A stretch of DNA of 64,000 nucleotides from Nephrocerus scutellatus (GCA_947095585.1 OX352764.1:1721001-1785000); one strand, 5' to 3'. Shown: positions 24,190-36,779, numbered from the stretch's first letter. The notes: generated from the letters alone by a model not told the origin. Numbers and translations: made by a program.

Positions 24190-27100
24190 ATAATGAATTC
24201 AAAGAGTCACACCCTAATTTTAAGATTATGAAAAGATTTAAGCTCAGTTTAAATTCGGTGTATAAGTGAAAGGTATCCTGCTTTGAAAGCATGAAGCAGG
24301 ATGCCAAGAGTTTAAGAATGCAAAACTGGATGAAATCGACCAGATATCGGTACCGGTGGAGATACTTCTGGTGGGTGGACAGGACCCGTGCCCACCATGT
24401 CCTTCTTTTTATAAGCTTGTGGAAGCCTGGACCAAACAGTAGCAAGTTTAGCATGATAATTACTAGAATGAAAGCAGAACATTGGTACGTATGATATGGC
24501 GTCAAATTGGATGATTACTTTGGTTGGAGAAAAACTGGTGGAGTCGTTAGAAAATGATCTAGCAACTCTAATTTCATCAACTTCTGATTACTTACATACT
24601 TGGTTCGAAGTATCTCGAATAGATTACTGCACTTGGGATATGACTAGCCAGCCAATAATTATAAGCCATTTAAGGAACACTACCATGCACTTCACTAAAG
24701 GCTGTTATACATTAGGAATACGATAATCTATTTATTCGTGTAAGATACACAGAATCAACGAAAATCAGATGCAGACTGAGAATAATGCGGTCCTCTAATT
24801 CTTCGAGTATTCAACGAAAATTACGGAAATAAAGAAATCCCAACGTACTTCTCTTCATTCGTTCATTCGCCGCAAAGGAGAAGCTGAGTTCGCGACGTAG
24901 ATGTATCATACACACGTGAAGTTGGCTGCCATCCATCAATATTTTGTATATAGTCAAAGCCTTACAGGGATAAAAATTCCCCATGTACATGTCAAAGACC
25001 TATAACGGAGTCAAAGCTCATAAATTTTTTTCGGTTTTTCTCGATTCGATTGCATATCCTGTCATATCTCATGCCAACGCCGGAAGGGTGAGCGTGAAAA
25101 GCAAATTTGTCACTTGTTCAGAATGATGTCGTACAGTACTGTCTCCATGAGATATTTCTTTCTGTCATGAATATTGGCTACTAGCGCTACCTTCTCCAAC
25201 AACCATCCATGCATGGATGATGGAGTGTTGGGTCTGCTTTTGCATGTCTGCAGAGGAGCCCCGAAGAATGTTTTCTCGCTGACCACTTCGGAAGTTGGAC
25301 AACATGAGTATTTTTTTTTGTGTCCTATGCGTACGGAGTGGAATGTAAAAATATGAACGGAAATTCAAACCATGACGTCGAATACTAAGAATTTATTCAG
25401 ATCGCATTTTGTGTGGAGAAGATTTTTTCATTGTTGCCAAGCTATAGCTGATGCTGAATTTGAGAACAGGACACTTGTCACTTCTTCCCGCCTGAACTGT
25501 GGCCCTTTGCGAAAATTACAATCACAGTTCTTCCCTAAACTCACTGAACTTTCGGAGGCTGGCATTACCACGTGCTGTTGCTGCAACAAAGTTCAGATCT
25601 AAAGGGGAAAACTTCATTAAGTAAACATCAGCGTCGGAGTAGAGCTCCAGGAACTTGCTTACCCGTAATTCACAAAATTTAGAGATCGACAAGTCATCGA
25701 AGATTCTTTCGTTTGCTGAGATGCTAGTTCCGGAGTTGCGAGTCAGTCAGCCAGAGATTTAGAAGAAGAACAAAGTTTTCTTCGACAAAAGTTTCGTCTG
25801 AGCAACTGACTGACGAGTATCAATTGCCGTGTTGCAGACTCCGTAAAACTTTTTCGCGATGCCACAATCCTCCGCAGCACAGACAACTGACGATGATCCG
25901 CCTAGCGATGACAAACACAGAAAACCAATAAAACAGTCGCGGGTCGACGGGGATGACTTCTTATTCAAGTGATTTCCAGCTTCCAGGGAGGGAATATTTG
26001 TCGCGCCAGTCAAAGCAGAAAAACTTCTCGCTGACTTCTGGAGTCTGTAGCGACTGCTTGTGTTTGTCCATCCAGCTGGCGGTTGAACTTTTTGGATGAG
26101 TGCGTTAACTGCATTTTTGTTGTTGTGCAGCATTTTTTCAACATTAATGTGATATTTAGAAAGAATCAGAAGTTAAAGTTTAGTTACTAAGAACTGGTCC
26201 GTGAATTTGAAAAGAACAGAGTTGAAAGATGGAAGGTTAAGCAGAAGCACTACACTTTGGGACGAGACTTGGCGGAATTTTTCCCTTTTCTGCATGATAA
26301 CGGACTTTAAACCTTTAAACCTTTAAAGTTCATTGCACCTTCAATTCTTCACTAACTGATGGACATCGCGCACAGTACTTTGAGTCCTTTCCACAACTTT
26401 TGACATCGATACTCTTCCCACATTGATATTTGCACAATGCGGCTCAGAAGCAATGAACTTTTGCAAACTTCAATTATTCACGGGAAATGATGTATGACTG
26501 GTGGATATCCTGATGGATGTAGCTGGACCGAAAGAGACGAGAGTGAACCGCACTGTTGCCACATCCACGCTCGCATACACACAACCCAAAAGCCAACAAA
26601 TTTCCAGGAAGGATGCGACCAAAGTTCTACACGTCAATTTGTGAGCTTTCTTCAGATTACGCTGCGTACAGTTAACTCGTCTCTGCAGTCAGTTGAACAG
26701 TTGAAGGACGCGGCGGCCGGCGAGAGGGCGAAAATGATTGAAAATTCCGCAATTAAATGAAGTTAGTCCTCTGTTGTCCTGTCTGCTGCAGTCATTCCTG
26801 GACAATGGTTTCATGTTTCTTGCGTGCATCGGTAACGTCGCTACCGTTGCTGTACGGCGATGCCACATTGGGATAAAGGATATCGTTGTCCTGTTCGTAA
26901 AACATGTCGGTCGATTCATACTGATGTATATCCTTGTTGCGAACAGAAGAAGAAGTAAAAAAAAGAACAAAAATTGTGCCTTGTATCAATCAGAAAAATC
27001 ATAAGGGACGAAATGACATTTTTTGTAAATATTGAACATCGAAGGACATGTACCGTGTATATGTGAGGATCCTATATGTTTTTTCCGTTTATCCTTTAAA

Positions 27101-27625
27101 TTGAATTGGCAAAAGACGGTGTACTGTCATCGCAGCATTTGATTCCTTAGCAAAAGTCATTCCAAGGGTCATCGTACATAGACAAACACTAGTTACTACT
27201 ACCCATTTGTTCTTGGTGACACTATAGTATGTAGATCCAAATACCGCTTCATTACTTAGCATCTGTAATGAAGTGATTACTACAAAGGGTTTTTTCCGTT
27301 ACATTGGTGGCCATCAAATGCTAATAGATGCCAAACACTCTTCAACTAATACTTTGAAGAGCTTTCTTCGGATCACCGGGTGTAATGCTGTACGAGTTAC
27401 AGCTTTTATGTTCGAATTATATTTTTTGATACAACAAACAGAGGCTATTTTAATGAATCATACAGTGATGCTTCACTAAACAAACATAATGTATGTGTGC
27501 ACACTCCGTACCACTTGTTTGAGGACCAGTGTTAGTTGATTTTAATTGTAAGATACCTGAAAAACCAATAACTAATCTTGGAAACCTTCTACATAAAGAA
27601 GGGTATATAGCGATCATGGTTTTCA
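24190..27625. other. No gene recognised
   Basis: About 3.4 kb with several short frames on both strands. The longest, on the minus strand at 25759-26133 (124 codons, ending in a run of F), has no domain I recognise and no convincing splice partners. Some similarity to old transposon sequence cannot be excluded. Confidence 0.4.
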
Positions 27626-27629
27626 GAAT

Positions 27630-29820
27630 TCTTATTGTCAATAAACATCAACGCCATCGGCCTAATAAGCCAACATCGACTCGAACTCCAGCAATTCCTA
27701 CTAAGGAACGAAATCGATATCGCGGTTATATCAGAAGCCCATCTGACCGATGATGATACAAGTACCCACATGAAGAGGCTCACGGTGGCTCTAGAATTCT
27801 TATCAAATACCACTTTAAACACCATCCTCTACATAAGAGCCAAGAAGAACATCTCCATGCAAGTTCTATTTACCTTAATAAGTGCACCAAAAACATAACA
27901 ATATCAGCCATATACTGTCCCCCTTAATTCAACATTACTATGCCCAACAGTTCCTTAACTTCTTCAGCAGTCTTAGGAGGAAGAAAATTGGTAGCTGGTG
28001 ACTTTAGTGCTTAGCACACCTATTGGGTTATAGCATAACAAACCCAAAAGGCAGACAACTTTGGTAAGCGCTCGTGCAAAGTAATTTGGCGCTGTCTCTT
28101 CGGGTCAACCCACCAAAAGAAAAATTCCGGTAAAAATTAGATACTGCAATTCCGGCAATTAACCAAATAATAGTATTGGTAGCAAATTCCTCCACACTTG
28201 AAAGTACCAGGATAAAGTCAAAAAAATCCCCACGCACATCAGCCAAATTTAAAGAATTGATCCTTGAAAAATGCAAAACAAGACGAGAGTCCTCTAGATC
28301 TTCCCTTAGGAAGTAAAAGCTGACAAAGGCGACGAAATCCCTTCAAAGATATTTCAAAGAGCAAAACGAGAGGAGCTTAAAAAAATATCTCGAAGACCTC
28401 TCACCAAATACGACCAGCTATCATTCACTTTGGAAAGCGGCGAAGAAAACTAAACCCCCAATGCAGCAGGTCTCACCAATTAGACTACCAAATGGAAACT
28501 TGACAAGTACCGACGATGAAAAAGGAAATACTTTTGCAAAGTATCGCCAAATCTATCGCAATCTTACAAATGCTTGCAACAAAAATTTTTTGCAAACTCT
28601 TAAAAATTTATTTTTTGAGAAGTAGGAGGTGTCCCATGCTCTAAAGTATGGAATAAATCCCAAGGAGGCACTGTATTATGACCATATTACAGGGAAAATG
28701 TTATTAGAACTACCAAAAATAGCAATTGAACACCTAACTTGCATTTGATCGTGAAGGTCGGCAAGGATCGGACCCTACCATCCTACCCTTGTATCATATT
28801 ATAGATTAATAAGTGTATTGCCTTAATTATTTAAAGTCTTCGAGAAACTACCAATCGGGGAAATAACTCTATTCTTGAAAATGAAGGAATAATACTTACA
28901 CACCAGTTTGTATTCAGAGCTAAGCATGGCACGATCGGATAGGTCAACAGTTGTAGCCAGGTAGTAGAGTCTTCCATAAAAGACAGAACTGCGCTGCTGT
29001 ATTTCTTGACGGTACATAAGCGTTCGACAAATTTTGGCACCATGGGCTCATCCATAAAACAAGCAAACTTTTGCCATAAAATTTCAACAAAATCCTACCT
29101 TCTAAACCGCCGCTTCAGGATAAATTACAAATCCTTCACATCAAAAGACCACTGTATAGGATCAAAGAGTGTGCTCCAAGGAAGTGTGTTTGCAGACGAC
29201 ACCGCGATAAAAGGCATCCACAGCGACTCCAAATCAGCTTCTCATATCCTGAATAATTACACAAAAGCCACAGGAAGTCTGGTAGATCACTTGAGTAATT
29301 AAAGTGAACGAGACGAATAGCACGCACATCACTATTGGCCTCATGCTAAAGGACCACCTATTACTCTCAACAACACAACAATTACTCAAAGTAAAGATGT
29401 AAAGTACATCGGTATCAACCTAGACAGATGACTTAATTTAATCTAAACTCTCTACTATATGCTCAACAAATCCTCCAACATCAGTCTGGACAACAAACTC
29501 CTTCTCTATAAAGGAATCATCAAGCATAGAGCTTTGGAGCTCAGCAAGCTCTTCCAATCTAGAACTCCAGTAACGGTTGCAGTACAGAATCCTAAGAACA
29601 AGCACTGGCGCACCATGGTACTTTAGAAACTTCCTATTGTATAGAGACGTAAGTATCCCTACTATTATGGAAGAAATCCAATTCCAAAACCTGAAGAATA
29701 CATAAAAACTTAACTGTCATCTTAACCCCGTTATTATTGAACTAAAGTGAATTTAAAAGTATAATTGTATCACTTTCACTTTTAAAGTGAACTAAATTTA
29801 TGTGTGATGTTTTGATAATA
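27630..29820 (+). mobile_element. Jockey-clade LINE, decayed, endonuclease through reverse transcriptase
   Basis: Blocks occur in the order of a Jockey-type ORF2. Endonuclease pieces are at 27640-28290 (NAIGLISQHRLELQQFLL, IDIAVISEAHLTDDD, AGDFSA). The linker at 28190-28740 includes SLWKAAKKTKPPMQQVSPIR and NPKEALYYDHITGKMLLELP. Reverse transcriptase pieces include LQGSVFADDTAIKGIHSD at 29170-29225, where the loop between QGSV and FADD is deleted, and KDVKYIGINLDR at 29394-29430, followed by a C-terminal region to about 29700. There is no RNase H, as expected for this clade. Stops and frameshifts are common. The 3' end is placed near the AATAAAATATTC at 29818. Confidence 0.8.
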
Positions 29821-29829
29821 AAATATTCT

Positions 29830-30055
29830 TGTAGTATACCTTCAAAAGACCCAAAAATGACTTCTCAAAGGACCTCCAAAAGGACCCTTAAAAGACCTTC
29901 AAAAGATATCAAAAATACGGCCAAAAGACCTCCAGAAGACCCCCAAAAAGAACTTCAATAGACCCCCAAAAACCCCCCTAAAGACCTTAAAAACTGTCCA
30001 CAAAAGACCCTCAAAATACCCCCAAAAGATTCGCAAAAGACTCCTAAAAGACAGC
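29830..30055 (+). repeat. Degenerate C-rich short repeat array
   Basis: About 15 loose repeats of the form CCCCCAAAAGACCTT with AAAAGACC as the most constant part. The array begins directly after the 3' end of the Jockey copy. The reverse complement (GGTCTTTTGGGGG) resembles the GGTCTTGAGGGG units at 42450-42830. Confidence 0.65.
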
Positions 30056-30774
30056 GCACTCTCCTCTTTAAATGGTGCCTAACTATTATCGAACGATTTC
30101 CCTTAATTGATCGGAATTTTCGTAACGCTCGAAACATAATTTTCGTAACTGGCACCACTCGAAAATCGTAGCCCTCACTTCAAAATCTGATCATTGTTTC
30201 CGCAACTATGGTAAAAGGAAAATGATTAAATGAAGAAGAATAAGGAATTCGAGCTTACAAGGAACAGTTCTAAATATCCGCTTCATAGCCCAGAAAATTG
30301 GAAGGGGCTATGCACACAACTACCTATAAAACCTCGAAAACGATTGAAGAAATAATCCCAAAGGACGAGTGAGAGATACAACAATGTCTCAAAAACGGTG
30401 GGCGATACTTAGAAAAACTTCCAATTCATGACTCTCTCTCGACAAAATCAAGGCTAAAAGTTGGGTTAAGGCTTGTAAAATTTTAAATGCAGGGAGCCAA
30501 TGATATTCAGCACAAAAAACTTAAGAAGAAGCCACCACTGAATGAAGCACGTCGGAGTCACCGCTTGACCTGGAAAGAAGATACGAAGAGGATCTGGGGG
30601 AGTAGAGATTTGCACATAATCAACTTTTCGACGAAAAGTTTAATACTCGTATGGACAGAACTGATGGATATGTAACTTTTATTTCCATGTTTTGCAGATG
30701 AATGAAAGCAATCTACAAAGACGGCACAGTAAGAGATGCGGTGTGATGATATGGTGAGATCAGATCTGCTTTGA
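30056..30774. other. No feature recognised
   Basis: About 720 bp with no supported gene. The frame at 30487-30675 is short and shows no domain. Confidence 0.4.
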
Positions 30775-31250
30775 TGCAATGGAGTCCCTGGCTAAGCACA
30801 ATAAAGTTAAACTAAGCTGGGATAGAGAGAATTGCTGGCAACGAAACTGCGGATAGCCTAGCCAGGCTGTGGAAGGCCATAGCAAAAATTTCCTCCAGGG
30901 AAAGACTGGTTTGTCAATCCTACTGGGAGAGTATCTCACGACTTATACAATCCCAGAGACTAGTCTAGCCATATTCCTATAAAGAAATCCTTTTCCTGAG
31001 TAAGGACATTTAGGGAAACTAGTGGGATTTCTTAGGTGTCATTGGCGCCTGAAGTATAATCTTAATAAAAGTAACCTGTCTCTGATGACTGTGTGCAGAT
31101 TCTGTCTGAAGAAAGGGGAATACTATGGAGCATGTTCTCTGTAAGTCCCTGTCTCTCGTTATTTTTCAAGAGAATCTCTAAAAGCTGATGGACTGAACTG
31201 GTGGTAGAGCCTAATTGGTACCATAATGTTATATTATGTGCAAATCCTCT
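30775..31250 (+). mobile_element. Group Q LINE, RNase H end and C-terminal region
   Basis: Starts in the last part of an RNase H domain: SLAKHNKVKLSWDRE with the usual GxxGNExADxLA signature broken over two frames (AGNETADSLARLW). It continues into the C-terminal region (LIQSQRLV, FLSKD, GFLRCHWRLKYNLNKSNLSL and a decayed Cys-rich block with EHVLCKSLS). The same block order is seen at 58651-58930, which supports one family. No 3' tail could be defined. Confidence 0.65.
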
Positions 31251-31259
31251 ATGTTAGTT

Positions 31260-34200
31260 TACCATCACTGTTCAAAGATATTCTGCTTTGCTGGTCGGTT
31301 CAAGGTTAGTCCAATTGATTACCATGTGCGTAAGCTGCTGGTAGTAATTGGTCACTGTAGTAGTTCTTTAGGAGGAGGCGATGACACAGCACTAAGACCA
31401 TTCAACAACTGATGTGGAAACTGTCTGCCTGAATGGCGATTACATATTTCAAAGTAGTATCATTAAGGATACAATTATGGCTCTCTGTTTAGCACTTACG
31501 TCTACTAAGCACTTGTGTTGCTCAAATGACAATTCCGGCTTTTACGTAGCAGTTGGCAGCAGCGAAGCTACATCACAGCTTCATTATGACCCACTTTCAT
31601 AGCAATGTTCGAGCGTCTTTATTCTGTTTCGCAGCAATAAAGCTCCGTTTGTTATGGCCATTTGGCTACTGGGCTCTGTTATACAAAAGCAGCCAACCAC
31701 TGTATGTGCGGTGTTTGCGAGCCAAATTACGAAATTATGAGCCACTTCTTTCAGGGAATTCGCATGTTGCTTCTGATGTTTTGCATTTCTCATACATTAT
31801 TCCTAGGACAGCTTATTTATTTGACGTTGAGGCATTTGCTGAGTTAAGGATAAAGGAATTATACTCGTGTATAGATCTTCTTTAAACTCGTGGAACTGTA
31901 ACTCTTAGTGCTTCTTTTGATGATGATGTACTCGTATCATGTCACTATCAAGCAGTAAACTTTTGAACTTTTTTTCGGGTCAATGCTATTCTGACAAGTT
32001 TCAAGGTGAAAGCTGCTTCCCATTGGGACAATACAATTGCAGATGAATTCCTCCTTAGAGATATGCCGTCTCACTGCCGCTACTGTTCCACTTATTACGC
32101 TCTACTTTCCGCAATGAATACGTTTGCAGTTATTTCAGTTTTCCCCGTATTCTATTTACGTTTCGTAACATTGCCGTTGAGGAAAATATGACGTAAAACT
32201 GGGTAGCAGGTAGCAGTCGGTAACTACCAATTGCAACCAAACAGAGCATCCTTGCTTCTGCTGCTGCTTCTGATGAAATTCGTAATAATTGCGTCTAAAG
32301 CGAACTTGTTATTAGCAAGCATATGAAAAGGACTCATCGAGGCGGGGCAAAGAAACTGTCGGTGGTTGTACGATATGGCATAAGACGGCCTTCTAGAGCA
32401 CCCCACTGGCTGGCAAAGAGTACAGCATCGAAGAGGATAAGTGGAAAGTTGACAACTAACCGCCATCGTCACTAATGCAAATGTCATTACCAGTAGACCT
32501 GATGACGATAACGGTGGGTGGCGCTTCATTGAAATTCAAAAGACATCACCGACTCGTCGCCAAAGGAGGGAGCGAGCATCTTCTTTGAGTTGAACTTGAT
32601 GGTCTTCGAATACACTTAGGTGGATTCTGTTTCATGTAGCTCGGCAATAAGAGCATCTACACAAATATCTTCTCTGCTTTTCGGTCTATGTTATTGCCAC
32701 GCATCTTCCTTCCTTCCGGTTGACACAGTCTACTTTTTTCTTGAATCTTTGAAGCGGTTGTGCACTCAAGCAGCTTTTGGTACACACAACTATAAAACTA
32801 ATTAAGTTGACCTTTCGATTTTCAGGGAAGGTTGAAGGAACGTTTTCATGTCCTTTGCATTTTTCAACCAGATTTATTTAGAGGCCAATTTTCTGGGAGT
32901 TCTCCTTATGTCCTTTTAGAGCACAGACGACAGAATTAATCGGCTGTGCGATTTAGGTTTACTAATTGTAGAAATAAGGATCACATTGCCACTATACTGC
33001 GTCCTGTAATGCCGACAAAATTTTCCATCGATCTACGCCATAGTCTCTTATGCGCCTGGTTCTTCGAAAGACAAATATACTCGTGCCCCTCTAAGGATAT
33101 CATATCATTGTGAGTAGGGGGTTGCAAGCAGAAAGGCGTCTCTGTTGGAAAGTCATAATTTATCCAGTCTGTCGGTCGAGTGCGCCTTATTCTGCTAATT
33201 TTTCCATTTTCTCTTTGCGTTGCCGTTAATTTGTTATTTCATCCTTAGCTTATTTTCTGTCTTAGTCGATCCGGCCGTAGTAGCCAAAACACTTCAATTG
33301 GCACTGTGCCATTGCAGCAGCAACAGCTTCCGGTGTCCTGTTGATAGGGTCGTCGAGCGGCGTGTCCTTGCGCATTATGAATGTCATCCATTTATTTAAC
33401 TTAGGGATTTCTATTTCCAATTAAAATTCTTTCACTTGGCATCGGAAAGTGTCAGTGTCCTTGAAGCTGCTTTAGTCCGACCATCGTAAGCGTGAGTGCT
33501 TGTGAGTGTGATACTAGCTCTTTGTTGGTGTTGTTTTTGTCTCCTTTATGTGAGTTAATGAAATCGAGAAGGAAAAGATGAAACTTTTATTGTTTTTTCT
33601 TATTCTGAATAAGCACAGAAAAGCTGTGCTGCTTATGGGTTGAGTCCTTGAACGTTTGGATTTTTTTTTGTAATTATAGTGACAAACATTTTGTTATTTC
33701 AAGACAGTTCCCCTAAAAAAATTGGCCATGTTTATTGCTAAATGGAAACCCCAACACTATGATAGTAGGAAGTAGGGTGATTTCATTTCCAGTGCCGTGC
33801 GTTCGAACGCCAAGTAAAGGTTAGGGTTAAAGGCATTCTAATTCACTCAGTTCTCAATGCTAGGCTAGGCTAATCTTGGAGTGGAGACAAGACCTGTGGT
33901 TTTAAAACCTTGCAGTTCGTATTGAAGGGCAAATCTAAGCCTACGAAGAGAATCCGTTAATTTTGAATAGAAGCTCCTGACCAGAGATGCTAATTGTACT
34001 CAAGTTTTGGGCAAATTAAAGTCTTGCAAACTTTAGCCAATGACGAAAAGAGAGAGAAGGGGATTAACTGATCCTGTATTCCGAGAGCTCTTTTAGGTTG
34101 GCAAACAATGTTTTACCTAAAGTGCGGAAGCCTGGTCATCTACAAAAATAATGGATGGAAGGTAACAAACGCCAGTTTGTGTGTTCCACTTCTGAAGAGA

Positions 34201-34431
34201 AATCTATGTAAATAGAAATAAAATGCTGTGCGCATCACTTCCGAACAGCTGGACCCCGATTCGGCTCATATTTACTTTCGAATGTTTATCATAGTCCGAA
34301 TAAGCTTCATAGGAAATAAGAAAATTAGAAAAGTTGCCCGGAAAATTGGAAAATTTGGAAAAAACTGAGAGTGCTTTTCTTCATGCGATTCTTGCATGAA
34401 CTCACGATCCGAACACGTATATTTTGCCGAG
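31260..34431. other. No gene recognised
   Basis: About 3.2 kb without a supported gene. The frame at 31553-31885 (110 codons) has no recognised domain, and similar-length frames occur on both strands. No repeats of note are visible. Confidence 0.4.
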
Positions 34432-34438
34432 ATAGTGG

Positions 34439-34671
34439 AAGTGGGAACCTTGGCTCAGTGGATAAGAGCATGGCCTTCTAAACAGGGGGTTCGTGGTTCG
34501 AATCGCAATAACACCAAAAAAGTATAACTTGTCACGGAAAGCTTCTCAATTCTCAGTTCGGATCCGGCATTAAATTATAGGTCCCCTCCGTTTGTGTGCA
34601 AAATATACATGCTCAACACAAATGGTTGCGAGAAGCCAGGCCTTAGACCGCAATGGTCTGTCGCGCCGAAT
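34439..34671 (+). mobile_element. tRNA-derived SINE, complete copy with target duplication
   Basis: The 5' head is tRNA-like. A box TGGCTCAGTGG at 34451-34461 fits the pol III consensus, and B box GGTTCGAATCG at 34495-34505 matches at 10 of 11 positions. The head resembles a tRNA with an arginine-like TCT anticodon region, but it lacks a pairing acceptor stem, so it is not a tRNA gene. The body carries CTTGTCACGGAAAGCTTCTC and CGGATCCGGCATTAAATTAT. The tail has GGTCTGTCGCGCCGAATA. The 7 bp ATAGTGG at 34432-34438 and 34672-34678 is a target site duplication. Related copies lie at 11919, 37090 and 40704. Confidence 0.85.
34451..34505 (+). promoter_or_regulatory. Internal RNA polymerase III promoter (A and B boxes) of the SINE
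   Basis: A box at 34451-34461 and B box at 34495-34505 are separated by 33 bp, a spacing normal for tRNA-type promoters. Both match consensus closely, so this copy could still recruit TFIIIC. Whether it is transcribed cannot be told from sequence. Confidence 0.7.
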
Positions 34672-34689
34672 ATAGTGGCAATTCTATAG

Positions 34690-34815
34690 TTTTCTGGGTG
34701 GTTGAGGTGGTCAGTTGGTAGAGGAGAGTCGGTAAGCGGGTGGTCCGTTAAGTGGTAGATCAGTGGGCGGGTGTTCCGTTGTGTGGGGGTCAGTTGGATG
34801 GAGCTGCTGGGAAAC
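34690..34815 (+). repeat. Degenerate G-rich short repeat array
   Basis: Six to seven loose repeats of 16-17 bp with the core GTGGTCNGTTGGTNGG (for example GTGGTCAGTTGGTAGAGG and TGGTCCGTTAAGTGGT). It begins about 15 bp after the complete SINE and ends near the RT fragment on the minus strand. Confidence 0.6.
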
Positions 34816-34819
34816 GCCG

Positions 34820-35150
34820 GGTCTTTTCGCTAGTTTTTAATGAAGATGAGAAAGAGTGTTGGAGACAAAATAGACCCCTGAGGAATGCCAGCATTAATGT
34901 GGTGTGTTTCAAACTGAATTAAGACCTTTCAAAACAACATGGATTGAGCGGTACTACTAGGGTCGATTGGAAGAAAAAGACGACAGATCGCCTTTTTTGG
35001 TACAGGTTGGACATAGGCTGTTTTTCTACTTCTAGGAAGGAGTCGAAAATAATAGTAGAGGCGAAAAAGTTTACGCCAGCTTTGAAGAACACCTTTTCGG
35101 TACTATTTGTGAGATATGTACGCAAATGGTAAGATCACTTAAAACTCTAA
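34820..35150 (-). mobile_element. CR1-like LINE reverse transcriptase fragment with internal deletion
   Basis: Read on the minus strand from about 35125, it encodes a reverse transcriptase start (VFFKAGVNFFASTIIFDSFL, then a frameshifted VQPVPKKA). It then jumps to the core motif INAGIPQGSILSPTLFLIF at about 34900-34845. The segment that would hold NYRPI through the domain before PQGS is mostly deleted. PQGSILSPTLF is diagnostic of LINE reverse transcriptases, and this form fits the CR1/Jockey side of the tree. It may be the same family as the C-terminal pieces at 47467 and 50850, but no overlap allows a test. Confidence 0.65.
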
Positions 35151-35400
35151 CAACTGTACGAGTATTGAATTGAATCTGTTCCATAGAGTGTTCAGTATTC
35201 GAAGGTGCAGACATAATCAATACACAATGAGGAAGCCAGCTGCAAAATGCACTACAAGTTGATTGGCCTCGTTATGAGAGCTGAATGATGGATTGTCATT
35301 ATAAATGAGCTTTGTAATCGACGATTTGTTTGATCAAATGATCAGAAATTATTATCATCTTTTATGGCATTAAAGTATTTTTGTTCTCAACTTGTGGTCA

Positions 35401-36560
35401 TAGGTAGGTAGGTATGTAGAGTGGTGGACCCTGCTGTGCTTGCGATGTCCTCAATTAGCGCTAGTGTGCGCCATTTTGATGAATGATGAATGGTATCTCC
35501 TCCCGCATTATGCCACAGAATAGTTCGAGCCGTACAAGCGGAATTTCTGCCCCTTTGTTAGCGAGTTTCTACCGATGCTTCATTGCCTTCTATGCCAGTA
35601 TGTGCCGGTACTAAGTACAAACGTACCTTGTTCCTTGTCCTCCACCAGTCTTGACGTGATGTGGAATGTATCTAGGGCTTTTAGAGCAGCGTGGCTGTCT
35701 GTCATGATGGCTATTTCCTGCATCATATAGTTCCTTTCCAGATTAAAGTGAGCACATCTTTCGAAGACATGTACTTCTGCCTGGAATATGCGTGGGTACT
35801 TTCCTATTGCCTCAGAGTACTTGTTCTTGGCCCATGGATTCCTTTACCCATCCGTATACCACTTTACTTTACTGGATGTATCTGGTATTCAGTTTCAGAT
35901 CTTAATTCCTTTTTGGTGCTCATTTTGACTTCAAAGTTTTTCTTGGATTCAAGCATTTGCAGCATGTTATCACACGGCATGCTGTCTAACGGAATCTTTT
36001 AGGCTAGTGATCCTTTTGTCATTCCGATCGTGAAGCAGACTACTTTGCTTAAACGAACTTGGTTTTCTTGGACTTGCTCTCTACCACTATATGTAGTGGG
36101 AGAAGCACAAGCATTGCATCCATGCCCGCTGTGGGGCTTGGCCAATGTGATTAGAATGTGGTGCTTAACTTGGTCCTATTTGAGCATGCCATGGCACCGT
36201 TGATGATTATTGGGATAACTACCAAGGTTCACATCCAGTGCATTATCCTGGGACTAAATCGCTAGGATGTTCCTGCCACCCTACTACTATCTAGTCTACT
36301 TTCAAATAACAGTCTAAGGTATTTACCTCTTTGCTGATTGTTATCTCTTCTCCATTAAGGGTAACCGGGTGCATTCGCCCCAGCTTTATTCTCTTGGTGA
36401 AGGGAACCAGAGTTGTTTTGTTTGCGTTTCCCCTGAGTCCAACTTCTAGGCACCATCTGCTCGTGGTAGTTTTGGATTGAATTACAGAGCACTTCCATCC
36501 ACGTAGACTTGGGCATATGTCCCTGCCTCAGCTAGTCGCTGAATTGTTTGTTTACAAGGA
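35401..36560 (-). mobile_element. Group R LINE, thumb to RNase H and 3' tail, minus strand
   Basis: On the minus strand, about 36460-36300 encodes the reverse transcriptase thumb (RWCLEVGLRGNANKTTLVPF, KRIKLGRMHPVTLNGEEI). After a decayed stretch, 35860-35600 encodes RNase H (KYPRIFQAEVHVFERCA, MTDSHAALKALDTFHITSR, LVPAHTGIEGNEA). A C-terminal remnant follows (LANKGAEIPL), and the copy closes with TCTACATACCTACCTACC at 35421-35401, the same (CTAC)n-type tail as the copy at 13600-14090. Frames are broken in several places and the zinc-knuckle part is deleted. Confidence 0.75.
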
Positions 36561-36779
36561 TGCTCCACAAAACGAGGGGGGGTGCATCCTCTTGTAGTGC
36601 TCGCCATAGTGGTTTTATCACCAACTATTGTTGCTGTGAATATGGCTTTGATACGTCCAGTGGCTTAGGCGTGGTTCGATTAGATACTTCTTGTATATAT
36701 GCACAATCATTTTTATCACAAAGCATGTCAGAAAACGCACACATGATTTGAATTTTGCGCTATTTGTGCGGTAAGTGTT

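Noticed and set aside
25759..26133. 124-codon minus-strand frame as a gene
   Set aside because: No recognisable domain, low-complexity Ser-rich translation ending in a Phe run, and no upstream or downstream exon that fits.
34445..34515. Possible tRNA gene on the plus strand
   Set aside because: A and B boxes are present, but the acceptor and anticodon stems do not pair well. The sequence continues into a repeat body shared with three other loci, with a target duplication around it, so it is the head of a SINE.
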